From IMG/VR virus record IMGVR_UViG_3300042350_001292, positions 1 through 31,808 of that record: a stretch of 31,808 bases of DNA; one strand, given 5' to 3'. A program made the translations under genes and the position numbers. Source of the stretch: a virus. The notes under the pieces are model-generated. The model had not been told where the DNA came from. It saw only the letters and a list, made by a program, of their open reading frames with translations, and made no database searches. Below are positions 17,374-23,969 of the stretch, piece after piece; position 1 is the stretch's first letter; each line of letters begins with the position of its first letter.

Positions 17374-17744
17374 TGGATACCTACAGCGTTATTGTTGCCG
17401 GTAGGCGGCCCTGGACCACAAACCAGGAACGCAAAAAAGGTTCCCATTATCAAAGATCTATTATAACTAAATGGTGGCGGGAGAACTTCTATGAGGCTGC
17501 AGTAGAGGCAAAGATCCCTCATTTTGAGTCGATCAAGATAGAAGTCACTCCAATCCTGCCTGACCGCAAGATGCAAGACACCGCAGCCTGCTATCCCACA
17601 GCTAAAGCAGCTATAGACGGGCTAGTAGATGCTGGTGTAGTCGATGACGATTCACCAAAGTACGTTACTACCATAACCTTCCATGCTCCTGTAGTATCCA
17701 AGGGCAATGAAGGGTTAGAAATTTTAATTATACCCCAGAAGTAA
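17373..17744 (+). CDS. rusA: RusA-like Holliday junction resolvase
   Basis: 123 residues from a GTG start that overlaps the giant gene's TAG (TAGTG). RusA-family enzymes resolve branched DNA, removing junctions before packaging. The diagnostic region is ILPDRKMQDTAACYPTAK followed by AIDGLVDAGVVDDD, matching the KAAIDGLVDAGV-DD variant that I associate with actinophage members. Candidate metal ligands are D64, D69, D82 and D91-D93; the usual DxDN of E. coli RusA is not seen in that form. Length fits the family (about 120 residues). It sits inside a virion-type operon, so it should be expressed late, consistent with a role in processing DNA for packaging. No ribosome-binding site is clear; coupling to the upstream stop is likely. 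Confidence 0.78.
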   Translation: MDTYSVIVAGRRPWTTNQERKKGSHYQRSIITKWWRENFYEAAVEAKIPHFESIKIEVTPILPDRKMQDTAACYPTAKAAIDGLVDAGVVDDDSPKYVTTITFHAPVVSKGNEGLEILIIPQK

Positions 17745-17746
17745 TT

Positions 17747-18676
17747 ATGATCAATCCTGCACAAAAACTAGCGAGCACTAAAGCTGGGGAACACAGCGCT
17801 CGTCGACCACCAGAAAAGAAAAGAAATCTTTTACAGAAGGCTGGTGATTGGCTTGTTGGGGATGCTGACCTAACTAGCCCCCGTGACTGGGCTAAAGGTT
17901 TAGGACAGGCTGCAAACGAAAACCTTATACAGCCCGTCTATCGCACAGCAAGTGGACAAAACTTTAGAACTCTCGTAGCTCCCAGCTCTACACTAAACCA
18001 AAGAATCAACGCTGTTGGTGAAGATGCACTCAATATTGTTTCATTGGTACCTGGTGTGGGTGCTGCCGCTAAAGGTCTTGCGTCTGCAAGGGCAGCAAAA
18101 ACATTAAATCGCGCTGCTGCTTCTACACCGGAATTATTTGAATATGGTGTACATGTTTCTAATCGGCTTACCCCCACTGCCACAAATGTCGGTAAGGACG
18201 TTTTAAAAAACCGTGGTGGTGCTGGCGATGCTCTCCCTGGCTACGCTTACCAATGGAGAATGAGTCCTGGTTATGGTAACAGATTGTCTTTTGATGAATT
18301 AAAAAAACAAGCTACACAAGATGCTACAGATTGGGCAGAAAGATTAGACACATGGCAAATCAATGACCCCTTTGAGGTTTCTGCTTCCTTAACACGAGGG
18401 CCAGCAGAAGGTGTTATTGATGACGCAAACATTGAAAACGTACTTAATCCTTGGGGGCAAAATCGTGGAGCCGCTGTCCCGAATGATTTAGAAATCTTAA
18501 ATCAAGTAAGGCCTGAAAGAGTTTCTTCACCAGAACAATTAGAGAGTTTGCGAAAAGCTATTGAAGAGATGTTAGAAGCAAGGCGTTACGAAATAATGGG
18601 TAATAATAGAAGACTTTATTACTCTAATGAGGCTGACTGGGCAAACTTATTAAGCTCTGTACGAGGTAAAAAATGA
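17747..18676 (+). CDS. Modular virion-type protein A (shared N-module, unique C-terminus)
   Basis: 309 residues. Residues 1-115 form a module shared almost word for word with the next gene: KLASTKAGEHSARRP, then NLIQPVYRTASGQNFRT, then PSSTLNQRINAVGEDALN and a small hydrophobic SLVPGVGAAAKGLASA segment. The C-terminal 190 residues are unrelated by eye to the neighbour and to any family I recognise; they include YAYQWRMSPGYGNR and a charged helical end (SLRKAIEEMLEARRYEI). Its start is three bases after the resolvase stop, and its stop overlaps the next start (ATGA). The fixed head with a variable tail suggests a delivery or packaging module carrying different cargo; function is unknown. Confidence 0.65.
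   Translation: MINPAQKLASTKAGEHSARRPPEKKRNLLQKAGDWLVGDADLTSPRDWAKGLGQAANENLIQPVYRTASGQNFRTLVAPSSTLNQRINAVGEDALNIVSLVPGVGAAAKGLASARAAKTLNRAAASTPELFEYGVHVSNRLTPTATNVGKDVLKNRGGAGDALPGYAYQWRMSPGYGNRLSFDELKKQATQDATDWAERLDTWQINDPFEVSASLTRGPAEGVIDDANIENVLNPWGQNRGAAVPNDLEILNQVRPERVSSPEQLESLRKAIEEMLEARRYEIMGNNRRLYYSNEADWANLLSSVRGKK
17776..18030 (+). repeat. Shared N-module DNA, copy 1
   Basis: DNA encoding the first module of the 309-residue protein. It contains a 30-base block at 17776-17805 and a 35-base block at 17984-18018 that are identical to copy 2, plus a near-identical stretch coding for LIQPVYRTASG. The spacing between blocks differs slightly from copy 2, reflecting small in-frame insertions or deletions. 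Confidence 0.88.
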
Positions 18677-20808
18677 ACCCAGTACAACGTCTTGCTTCCA
18701 CTAAAGCTGGGGAACACAGCGCTCGTCGCCCAATGCAACCGCAGCCCCAAAAAAGAAATCCTTTAAGCGCTTTTGGCAACTGGATGATGGGTGGTGCTAC
18801 TGCTAAAGATTTAACAAGTCCTGCTTGGTGGCTTAAAGGTTTAGCTGACGAAACTAACAAAAACCTTATACAGCCCGTTTATCGCACAGCTAGTGGAACT
18901 AACCTTCGCACTGCCCTTTCTCCTAGCTCTACACTAAACCAAAGAATCAACGCTGTTGGCGAAGATGCACTGAATGTGATCGGTTTAATTCCGGGAGCTG
19001 GGCCTGCTGCTCGTGCTTCCGTAGCTGCTGAACAAGCCGGAGCTAGAGTGTTGGGTAGGGCTAAGGGGATTAAACCCGCTGCACAAACTATAGGCAACAA
19101 ACCTTCCCCATATGTAACTCAAAAAATTCAACAAGCCACAACTGCTCAACAGGAAGCATTAGAAAAAGCAAAAGGGGCACTTAGTGGCAATAGACCTGAA
19201 TACGATTTTGACCGAGATGATTTTATTCGTTTATGGCATACAGGTATGCAGGGGGAACAGCTACCGTTTCCCCTGAAGTCGGTAGAGGATGCATCTAATC
19301 TTCCTACAAGAAGAGGCGGTGGCGGCAGCACAAACCTTTTAGATGGTGGTCTTTATACAACCGATTCTGGCACAACTTCAGCTAGTTATGCCAAGGATAT
19401 TAAAATTCCTCCACCGCATCATCTACCGACAGGCTTGCGAGATAAAGTTGTTGACCTACAAGGAGTACAAACAGACTTCATGTATGATGCTGAAGAAGTC
19501 GCGAGACAAAGCAATATGTACTCTATGGATCTTTTGGATTCTGCAGTTTCTATTGACGATGTTATTCCAAACAAAAATGCATTTGAAACACGTTCACAAA
19601 TACCGCCTTCGTTAATAAAAGCATACGACTCTAGTACAACATACAGAGATTTTTTAAATGCTGTCCCCCCAGAGCTTTATGATGACGCACTAAAACAAAT
19701 TGGTGTTCCGTTAAAATTTGTTTCAGACGAGCCAACAATTTTAAACATGAACACTAGAACTGGAATGCAAAATTTATATGCAGATTCAGACAACCCGCTT
19801 TATTTTATAAGCAATGAGCCTACTACTGTTTTTGGACCAAGACTTCAACAAATTTCAATTAACAAGCGACAGGATCCTATTCGTGGCTACATGCAACAGA
19901 TCGAAGAACAGGAAGCATTATTAAAGGCTGCCCAGCGTCTTTATTTTAAAAAAATAGAGGTAAATCCAGGATCCGCTTTAAACACCAAATATGCTCAAGA
20001 TCACCTTGCCTTGGTTGCTGGCACCGAAAAAAGAATAGCTCAATTACAAGATTGGATTAAACATTACCAACAACCTTCCCCAAACGATGTTTATAAAGTT
20101 TCGCCAGGCTTTACGGGCACTCCAGGACAAAATTATTTTGATTTACCTATAGAACGATCTCTTTACTTTCCACCTGGGCAAAACTCCCCACGACAAAATA
20201 TTACCTCAATCAACAACTTGCCAGCTTTTGATATTGGTGAGATAACCCCGCAGCAAAAAGAATCTTTAAGAACTGCTTTACAAAAATATTTATCTAGTTA
20301 TTCGGTAGAACCAGAAGACATTGACATAGCGCTGGAACAAATAGATAATCTTGGTTTATTGTCTAGAGGGGATCTCGCTGCTAACAATCTTGTTAATTTT
20401 AGAGGGGCTATGAGTAATTCTTGGAATGCTGTAGAAAATATGCGCCCATTAACCGAAACAGTTGACGATAAAGAAAAATTGTATGAATTTTTAAAAAACG
20501 AATTAAATTATGCTTCGATGCCTCACCCTGGTGGAGCTACTACAAAAAACACCCCCCATCAAGCGGTAGTTTTTAGTAGACCAGAGTTGCTGCCACAAGG
20601 ACGATACCTTCCCCCCACAAGTGTTGATTTCAATGCCGCTATGAAACAATACAATGATTCCTTAGTAAGAAAATATTTTAACGAAAGAATGTTGCAGTCT
20701 GGTAATTTTGTGGACATACCACAAACTTCGCCTAACATTACAGCAGCGCAAAGAATGGCCAACAGAATGGCTTTGGCAGGTTCAGCTCAATCAGTTAGGA
20801 ACAGGTAA
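18673..20808 (+). CDS. Modular virion-type protein B with possible ADP-ribosyltransferase-like domain
   Basis: 711 residues. Residues 1-115 repeat the N-module of the preceding gene (RLASTKAGEHSARRP, LIQPVYRTASGTNLRT, STLNQRINAVGEDALN, then LIPGAGPAARA). From about residue 175 the sequence is different and A+T-rich. FIRLWHTGMQ followed 40 residues later by GGLYTTDSGTTSASYAKDI resembles the first two motifs of ADP-ribosyltransferase-like domains found in phage polyvalent proteins. A late HQAVVFSRPELL could correspond to their third strand but lacks an obvious catalytic Glu, so activity is doubtful. The rest is helical and unrecognised. It begins by ATGA overlap with its paralogue and ends in a TAATG overlap with the small gene at 20808. 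Virion or ejected protein is inferred from context. Confidence 0.6.
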   Translation: MNPVQRLASTKAGEHSARRPMQPQPQKRNPLSAFGNWMMGGATAKDLTSPAWWLKGLADETNKNLIQPVYRTASGTNLRTALSPSSTLNQRINAVGEDALNVIGLIPGAGPAARASVAAEQAGARVLGRAKGIKPAAQTIGNKPSPYVTQKIQQATTAQQEALEKAKGALSGNRPEYDFDRDDFIRLWHTGMQGEQLPFPLKSVEDASNLPTRRGGGGSTNLLDGGLYTTDSGTTSASYAKDIKIPPPHHLPTGLRDKVVDLQGVQTDFMYDAEEVARQSNMYSMDLLDSAVSIDDVIPNKNAFETRSQIPPSLIKAYDSSTTYRDFLNAVPPELYDDALKQIGVPLKFVSDEPTILNMNTRTGMQNLYADSDNPLYFISNEPTTVFGPRLQQISINKRQDPIRGYMQQIEEQEALLKAAQRLYFKKIEVNPGSALNTKYAQDHLALVAGTEKRIAQLQDWIKHYQQPSPNDVYKVSPGFTGTPGQNYFDLPIERSLYFPPGQNSPRQNITSINNLPAFDIGEITPQQKESLRTALQKYLSSYSVEPEDIDIALEQIDNLGLLSRGDLAANNLVNFRGAMSNSWNAVENMRPLTETVDDKEKLYEFLKNELNYASMPHPGGATTKNTPHQAVVFSRPELLPQGRYLPPTSVDFNAAMKQYNDSLVRKYFNERMLQSGNFVDIPQTSPNITAAQRMANRMALAGSAQSVRNR
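18699..18971 (+). repeat. Shared N-module DNA, copy 2
   Basis: Second copy of the module, at the start of the 711-residue gene. Identical blocks lie at 18699-18728 and 18925-18959, matching 17776-17805 and 17984-18018. The identity is strong at DNA level, including silent sites, while sequence between the blocks diverges. This suggests recent duplication or ongoing gene conversion. Confidence 0.88.
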
Positions 20809-20960
20809 TGAAAAAACAATTCTGGGATCAAAAGAATCCAAACAAGAAGTCTGAAAAGCTATCCCTAGCACAGAAGAAAGCTGCCAAAGATAGAGCAGCG
20901 AAGGCTGGAAGAAAGTATCCGAACTTGGTGGACAACGCCTGGGCATCGAGGCAAAAATGA
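20808..20960 (+). CDS. Small basic phage protein, 50 residues
   Basis: A short gene starting in a TAATG overlap with the preceding stop and ending in an ATGA overlap with the next gene. It encodes a Lys/Ala-rich peptide: MKKQFWDQKNPNKKSEKLS, then AQKKAAKDRAAKAGRKYPN and LVDNAWASRQK. The combination of KLSxAQKxAAK with a terminal YPNLVDN is a pattern I recall from small conserved proteins of environmental podophages. Its role is unknown; the strong positive charge would suit binding to nucleic acid. The precise stop-start overlaps on both sides are good evidence that it is translated. Confidence 0.65.
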   Translation: MKKQFWDQKNPNKKSEKLSLAQKKAAKDRAAKAGRKYPNLVDNAWASRQK

Positions 20961-21226
20961 GCAGTCCAGCTTGGCAGCGTAAAGAAGGCAAGAACCCCGA
21001 AGGCGGTCTCAATGCTAAAGGTCGTGCATCTTACAACCGTGCTACAGGGGGCAACCTAAAGCCACCAGTGAGCCGAGAGCAGGCCAAGAAGAGCCCTAAA
21101 GCAGCAGCTCGCAGGGAAGCTTTCTGTCGCCGTATGGAAGGCATGAAGAAGAAGCGCACTAGCGCTGCAACTGCAAGAGACAAAGATAGCAGAATTAATA
21201 AAGCTCTTCGTAAGTGGGATTGCTAA
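20957..21226 (+). CDS. Conserved DUF6321-like basic phage protein
   Basis: 89 residues, strongly basic. It matches a widespread phage family (DUF6321 as I recall it): WQRKEGKNPEGGLNAKGRAS, then NRATGGNLKPPV, RREAFCRRMEGMKKK, and a final DSRINKALRKWDC. The near-complete match from WxRKEGKNPEGGLN to RKWDC indicates a full-length member. Function is unknown. In other phages it lies near structural or packaging genes, as here. The single cysteine in FCRRM and the terminal cysteine are conserved parts of the pattern. Its ATGA overlap with the 50-residue gene suggests the two are produced together. It ends the long plus-strand late block before a new promoter. Confidence 0.82.
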   Translation: MSSPAWQRKEGKNPEGGLNAKGRASYNRATGGNLKPPVSREQAKKSPKAAARREAFCRRMEGMKKKRTSAATARDKDSRINKALRKWDC

Positions 21227-21243
21227 AAACATACACAGCCATT

Positions 21244-21267
21244 TGCTAATATTCAGTTATTAGGAGG
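21244..21267 (+). promoter_or_regulatory. Extended -10 promoter and strong RBS for the phosphoesterase
   Basis: TG-C-TAATAT at 21244-21252 is an extended -10 element without a clear -35. A perfect AGGAGG at 21262-21267 sits four bases before ATG 21272. The predicted leader is only about a dozen bases. This is among the strongest ribosome-binding sites in the window. Confidence 0.5.
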
Positions 21268-21271
21268 AGCT

Positions 21272-22228
21272 ATGGCTATCGTTATGAAACAATCCCAACC
21301 TAGTTGGCCTGTAATCCGACAAGGACCGAAGGTACAACTACCGAGGAATAGGACCAAACCATTAGAGGGGGAAATGAAGCGTTGCGTCATCCTTCCCGAC
21401 GCTCAAATAGGTTACTACCGCAACCGTAAAGGAAAACTAGAGGCTACTCATGATGAGAAAGCCATTGACCTAGCCTTGGAGATCACCAAGCAGGCACGAC
21501 CCGATGTTGTGGTGTTATTGGGGGACAACCTAGACCTACCGGAATTAAGCAAATACCGCATTACACCGGCCTACCAGCAGACTACCCAGGAGACAATTGA
21601 CCGAGCCACTGTCTTTTGTGCCCAGATCAGAGCTGCCGCCCCCCATGCAGAGATCAAGTGGCTGGCTGGCAACCATGAGGAACGCCTGCCAAACCACATC
21701 CTAGACAACGCTAGGGCTGCTTTTGGCCTTAGACGAGGAAATATACCTGACACCTGGCCAGTCCTCTCTGCGCCCTTCCTGTGCCGTATGGACGACTATG
21801 GCGTGGAATACCTACCTGGCTACCCAGCCTCACACATTTGGCTGAACAGCAAGATCCGTATTATCCACGGAAACAAGGTCCGTTCCAGCGGGTCAACCGC
21901 CCATATGTACCTTGCCAATGAGAAGCACAGCGTTATCTACGGACATATCCACAGGATCGAGCTCGCCTATAAGACCCGTGAGGATTACGAGGGACCCCGT
22001 ACCATCATGGCTGCGAGTCCTGGTTGTCTTGCTCGTATTGACGGTGCAGTACCCAGCACCAAGCAGGGTATGGATATTGACGGGCGACCCCTACTATCAC
22101 ACGAGAACTGGCAACAAGGGCTTGCAGTAGTGGAATATGAAACTACAGGCAAGAACCGATTTACCTACGAGTCAATCCCTATTTTTGACGGTACTGCTTC
22201 ATGGAGAGGGAAGTGGTTTAGTGTGTAG
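21272..22228 (+). CDS. Calcineurin-like metallophosphoesterase
   Basis: 318 residues. Two-metal phosphoesterase with all main motifs in order: PDAQ (D43, Q45), LLGDN (D85, N86), GNHEE (N134, H135), HGN at the second half, and YGHIHR (H225, H227). The Q in place of the usual H in motif I is tolerated in several phage members. Such enzymes hydrolyse phosphodiesters or phosphomonoesters; substrates range from nucleic acid ends to cyclic nucleotides, and the sequence does not say which. The start at ATG 21272 is set by the AGGAGG. It opens a new unit after a gap of 45 bases. A DNA-repair (Mre11-like) or counter-signalling role is possible, but no partner nuclease subunit is adjacent. Confidence 0.88.
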   Translation: MAIVMKQSQPSWPVIRQGPKVQLPRNRTKPLEGEMKRCVILPDAQIGYYRNRKGKLEATHDEKAIDLALEITKQARPDVVVLLGDNLDLPELSKYRITPAYQQTTQETIDRATVFCAQIRAAAPHAEIKWLAGNHEERLPNHILDNARAAFGLRRGNIPDTWPVLSAPFLCRMDDYGVEYLPGYPASHIWLNSKIRIIHGNKVRSSGSTAHMYLANEKHSVIYGHIHRIELAYKTREDYEGPRTIMAASPGCLARIDGAVPSTKQGMDIDGRPLLSHENWQQGLAVVEYETTGKNRFTYESIPIFDGTASWRGKWFSV

Positions 22229-22230
22229 CC

Positions 22231-22545
22231 ATGGAACTTTCTGACCTTGTACCCGTTGTAGTTGTATGGCATGACGCTCATGTAAGCGTTGAGGGTTGGG
22301 AAGATCTTTCCAGTTTGGAGGATGACGGTCCTTGCGTAGTTCATAGCTCCGGTTTTTTGTTACCCACAGAACTCGGTGGAAAAGCTAATCATGTAAGTAT
22401 GGTGGCAACATGGAGTGATGACGATATGGTACATTCTGTATTCCACATTCCGATGCAAATGGTGCAAAGGGTAGAAGTTTTAGTGAGGTCGTATGAACTG
22501 GCAGACGTTAATGTTTTTCCTAAGAAAAGTAGTGCCAGCGGGTGA
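22231..22545 (+). CDS. Conserved hypothetical phage protein, 104 residues
   Basis: 104 residues, small beta-rich protein. The pattern VVVVWHDAHV, then an acidic stretch, PCVVHSSGFLLP, HVSMVATWSDDD, and HIPMQMVQRVEVL is a layout I have seen in many short phage proteins: a V-x-W-x-D strand, a 'svGfl' strand, then an IP-x-x-x-V end. No function is established to my knowledge. It lies two bases after the phosphoesterase stop, so it is in the same operon. Its 3' end overlaps, in another frame, the start of a 39-residue gene. Confidence 0.68.
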   Translation: MELSDLVPVVVVWHDAHVSVEGWEDLSSLEDDGPCVVHSSGFLLPTELGGKANHVSMVATWSDDDMVHSVFHIPMQMVQRVEVLVRSYELADVNVFPKKSSASG

Positions 22546-22612
22546 GCAGGAAACTGAAGAGCTCCTAAAGCTTTACGAGTACGCAAAAGAGCAAGCAGAA
22601 AAGGCTGCATAG
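22493..22612 (+). CDS. Small hypothetical protein, 39 residues
   Basis: A short reading frame that starts inside the previous gene (GAGG upstream of ATG 22493) and ends in a TAGTG overlap with the next small gene. It encodes a short hydrophobic start (MNWQTLMFFLRKVVPAGE) followed by an acidic and Lys-containing amphipathic helix (TEELLKLYEYAKEQAEKAA). No family is recognised. The evidence that it is real is the exact stop-start overlap and the absence of other genes in the gap at 22546-22611. Confidence 0.45.
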   Translation: MNWQTLMFFLRKVVPAGEQETEELLKLYEYAKEQAEKAA

Positions 22613-22776
22613 TGGCTTGTGATCATTGCGGTGAGGTTGATAGAGCTATGACAATTTGGCCTCAATACGTTCATGATAATTGCGAATGTTTGTGTCACCG
22701 TTGGAAATCCAAGAAAGGCCAGGAAGAATGGAAGGAGATGAAGAAACAAGCTAGGAAACGCAAAAAGAAAACCTAA
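22612..22776 (+). CDS. Cysteine-rich basic mini-protein (possible zinc ribbon)
   Basis: 54 residues from a GTG start overlapping the upstream TAG. The first half carries CDHC (residues 3-6) and CECLCH (24-29), a spacing suitable for one structural zinc. The second half is a very basic helix (KKGQEEWKEMKKQARKRKKK). The combination of a knuckle with a basic tail suggests binding to nucleic acid or to a host protein, as in many small early phage proteins. No named family is recognised. It is the last gene before the TATAAT promoter at 22782. Cysteine spacing and compact overlap favour a true gene. Confidence 0.6.
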   Translation: MACDHCGEVDRAMTIWPQYVHDNCECLCHRWKSKKGQEEWKEMKKQARKRKKKT

Positions 22777-22778
22777 TC

Positions 22779-22787
22779 TGCTATAAT
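22779..22787 (+). promoter_or_regulatory. Extended -10 promoter with consensus TATAAT
   Basis: TG-C-TATAAT is a perfect extended -10 element directly after the cysteine-rich gene. The predicted start near 22794 leaves a leader of about 20 bases containing TAGGAG before ATG 22814. No -35 consensus is seen 16-18 bases upstream. It should drive the Rpf-RecT unit. Confidence 0.62.
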
Positions 22788-22813
22788 GTTTCGATCCGTT
22801 GTTAGGAGCAATA

Positions 22814-23008
22814 ATGACGAAAGAAAAATCCTTAGTACCTGTAGGTACTATTGTCAAAATTTTTCGCCAACCTGGTGAATACAAAGTAAAAGGCTACAAC
22901 AAAGACGGTAGCTACCTCCTGTACGGGGGCATCTCTGGTCATGGATCTTTTCGTGACGCACATCGCATTGTGCCTATTACAAGCAAACGCAGGGAGAAAA
23001 AACAATGA
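22814..23008 (+). CDS. Small hypothetical protein, 64 residues, SH3-like beta fold
   Basis: 64 residues from ATG 22814, chosen over an in-frame TTG at 22799 because GGAG (22804-22807) is correctly spaced for the ATG. The sequence MTKEKSLVPVGTIVKIF, then GEYKVKGYNKDGSYLLYGG and SGHGSFRDAHRIVPI, alternates short strands and turns like a small SH3-like or OB-like barrel that describes a 'property, value' surface. It ends in a basic tail (KRREKKQ). It is the first gene of the unit and overlaps the Rpf-like gene by ATGA. Function unknown; a small regulator or protein-binding domain are possibilities. Confidence 0.62.
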   Translation: MTKEKSLVPVGTIVKIFRQPGEYKVKGYNKDGSYLLYGGISGHGSFRDAHRIVPITSKRREKKQ

Positions 23009-23469
23009 AGAGGTTTGTGCTGGTCGCTGTGGCGGCCTTTTTTTTATTCCCCAGTGTCGCTCAAGCAGCCTGTGTTGATAACAAGCAATATGTAAGAGTT
23101 ATGAAGGACACCTATTGGGATAAAGTAGCTCGTTGTGAAACACGGTCTGACTGGCAGGATCACGGCAACTGGGGTGGCGGCTTAGGAATATCTGTCCGTA
23201 CATGGAAAAGGTTTGGCGGGTGGGAATTTGCCAAGCATCCTGGTCACGCAACAAAAGAACAACAAATCATTGTCGCAAATAGAATTAGCGTGTTAGGATA
23301 CCAAACAAAGGATTCCTATAGAACGTGGGAAGACAAGATCAACAAGCGTCCGATGTTCCTAAGACCCGTAGGGTTCTTTGGTTGGGGATGTATCAAACAA
23401 AGTAAATCCCTACACCCCGATAAACATAGAAAGAAGAAACAATCATGTCCAGTGAAATTATCAAAGTAG
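23005..23469 (+). CDS. Secreted Rpf-like transglycosylase
   Basis: 154 residues. A Sec signal peptide is clear: KRFVLVAVAAFFLF then PSVAQAA (cleavage after about residue 22). The mature part has the Rpf/lysozyme-like core: YWDKVARCETRSDW with the catalytic Glu at 45 following Cys44, GGLGISVRTWKRFGG, then HATKEQQIIVANRI and a late GWGC that could pair with Cys44. In resuscitation-promoting factors this fold cleaves glycan strands of peptidoglycan. It is an actinobacterial signature and the best host clue in the window. It sits in an early-type unit, not in the lysis cassette, and overlaps the next gene by 25 bases. It may remodel host wall during infection or block superinfection; both are inferences. 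Confidence 0.85.
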   Translation: MKRFVLVAVAAFFLFPSVAQAACVDNKQYVRVMKDTYWDKVARCETRSDWQDHGNWGGGLGISVRTWKRFGGWEFAKHPGHATKEQQIIVANRISVLGYQTKDSYRTWEDKINKRPMFLRPVGFFGWGCIKQSKSLHPDKHRKKKQSCPVKLSK

Positions 23470-23960
23470 AACTACCTGACAAGGTAACTGGGGGCGCAAT
23501 CGCTGCCTTCCAAAATGCGCTAATGCAAATGGATGACTACCGTAAAGACTTAGCAGAAGCTGAAGATTGGGAGTCTCTTTGCCATGGTCTTACGAACCTA
23601 ATCCAATTCAAGCAAAACCTGTCGGCGCTGGTTGAAGCAATCCAGCATGACATCTATGATCTGATGCCCGAAAAAAAGGTAGTCATTGAGGGGTTGGGTA
23701 TCTTTGAGAAGCGCCGCAGCAACACTAAGAAATGGGAGAGCGAGCGCCTGCTGAATGACATCGTAAATGCCAAGCTAAACAACGGTACGGGCGAGATCAC
23801 ACCCACCGATGTATTCGAGTTGGTTGATACATTGAAGCGTGTAATGCCCATTGTTCCATCTATGGGGTGGCGTGTTACAGAACTAAAAAAAGAAAACATT
23901 GACAGCGACGACTATTGTGATATAACATGGGGCCGTCCAACGATTTCCGTCACTAAATAA
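23445..23960 (+). CDS. Hypothetical protein adjacent to RecT, 171 residues
   Basis: 171 residues. The N-terminal 75 residues are helical (AIAAFQNALMQMDDYRKDLA, later LVEAIQHDIYDLMP), followed by an acidic-basic beta section: KKVVIEGLGIFEKRRSNTKK, then WESERLLNDIVN, and a final YCDITWGRPTISVTK. The 'VIEGLGIFEKRRS' stretch is typical of a small conserved protein often found beside annealing proteins in phages of environmental actinobacteria. No nuclease motif is visible, so it is not obviously the exonuclease partner of RecT. It starts within the end of the Rpf-like gene and ends nine bases before recT, so it is likely co-expressed with both. Confidence 0.62.
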   Translation: MSSEIIKVELPDKVTGGAIAAFQNALMQMDDYRKDLAEAEDWESLCHGLTNLIQFKQNLSALVEAIQHDIYDLMPEKKVVIEGLGIFEKRRSNTKKWESERLLNDIVNAKLNNGTGEITPTDVFELVDTLKRVMPIVPSMGWRVTELKKENIDSDDYCDITWGRPTISVTK

Positions 23961-23969
23961 GGAGAAAAA

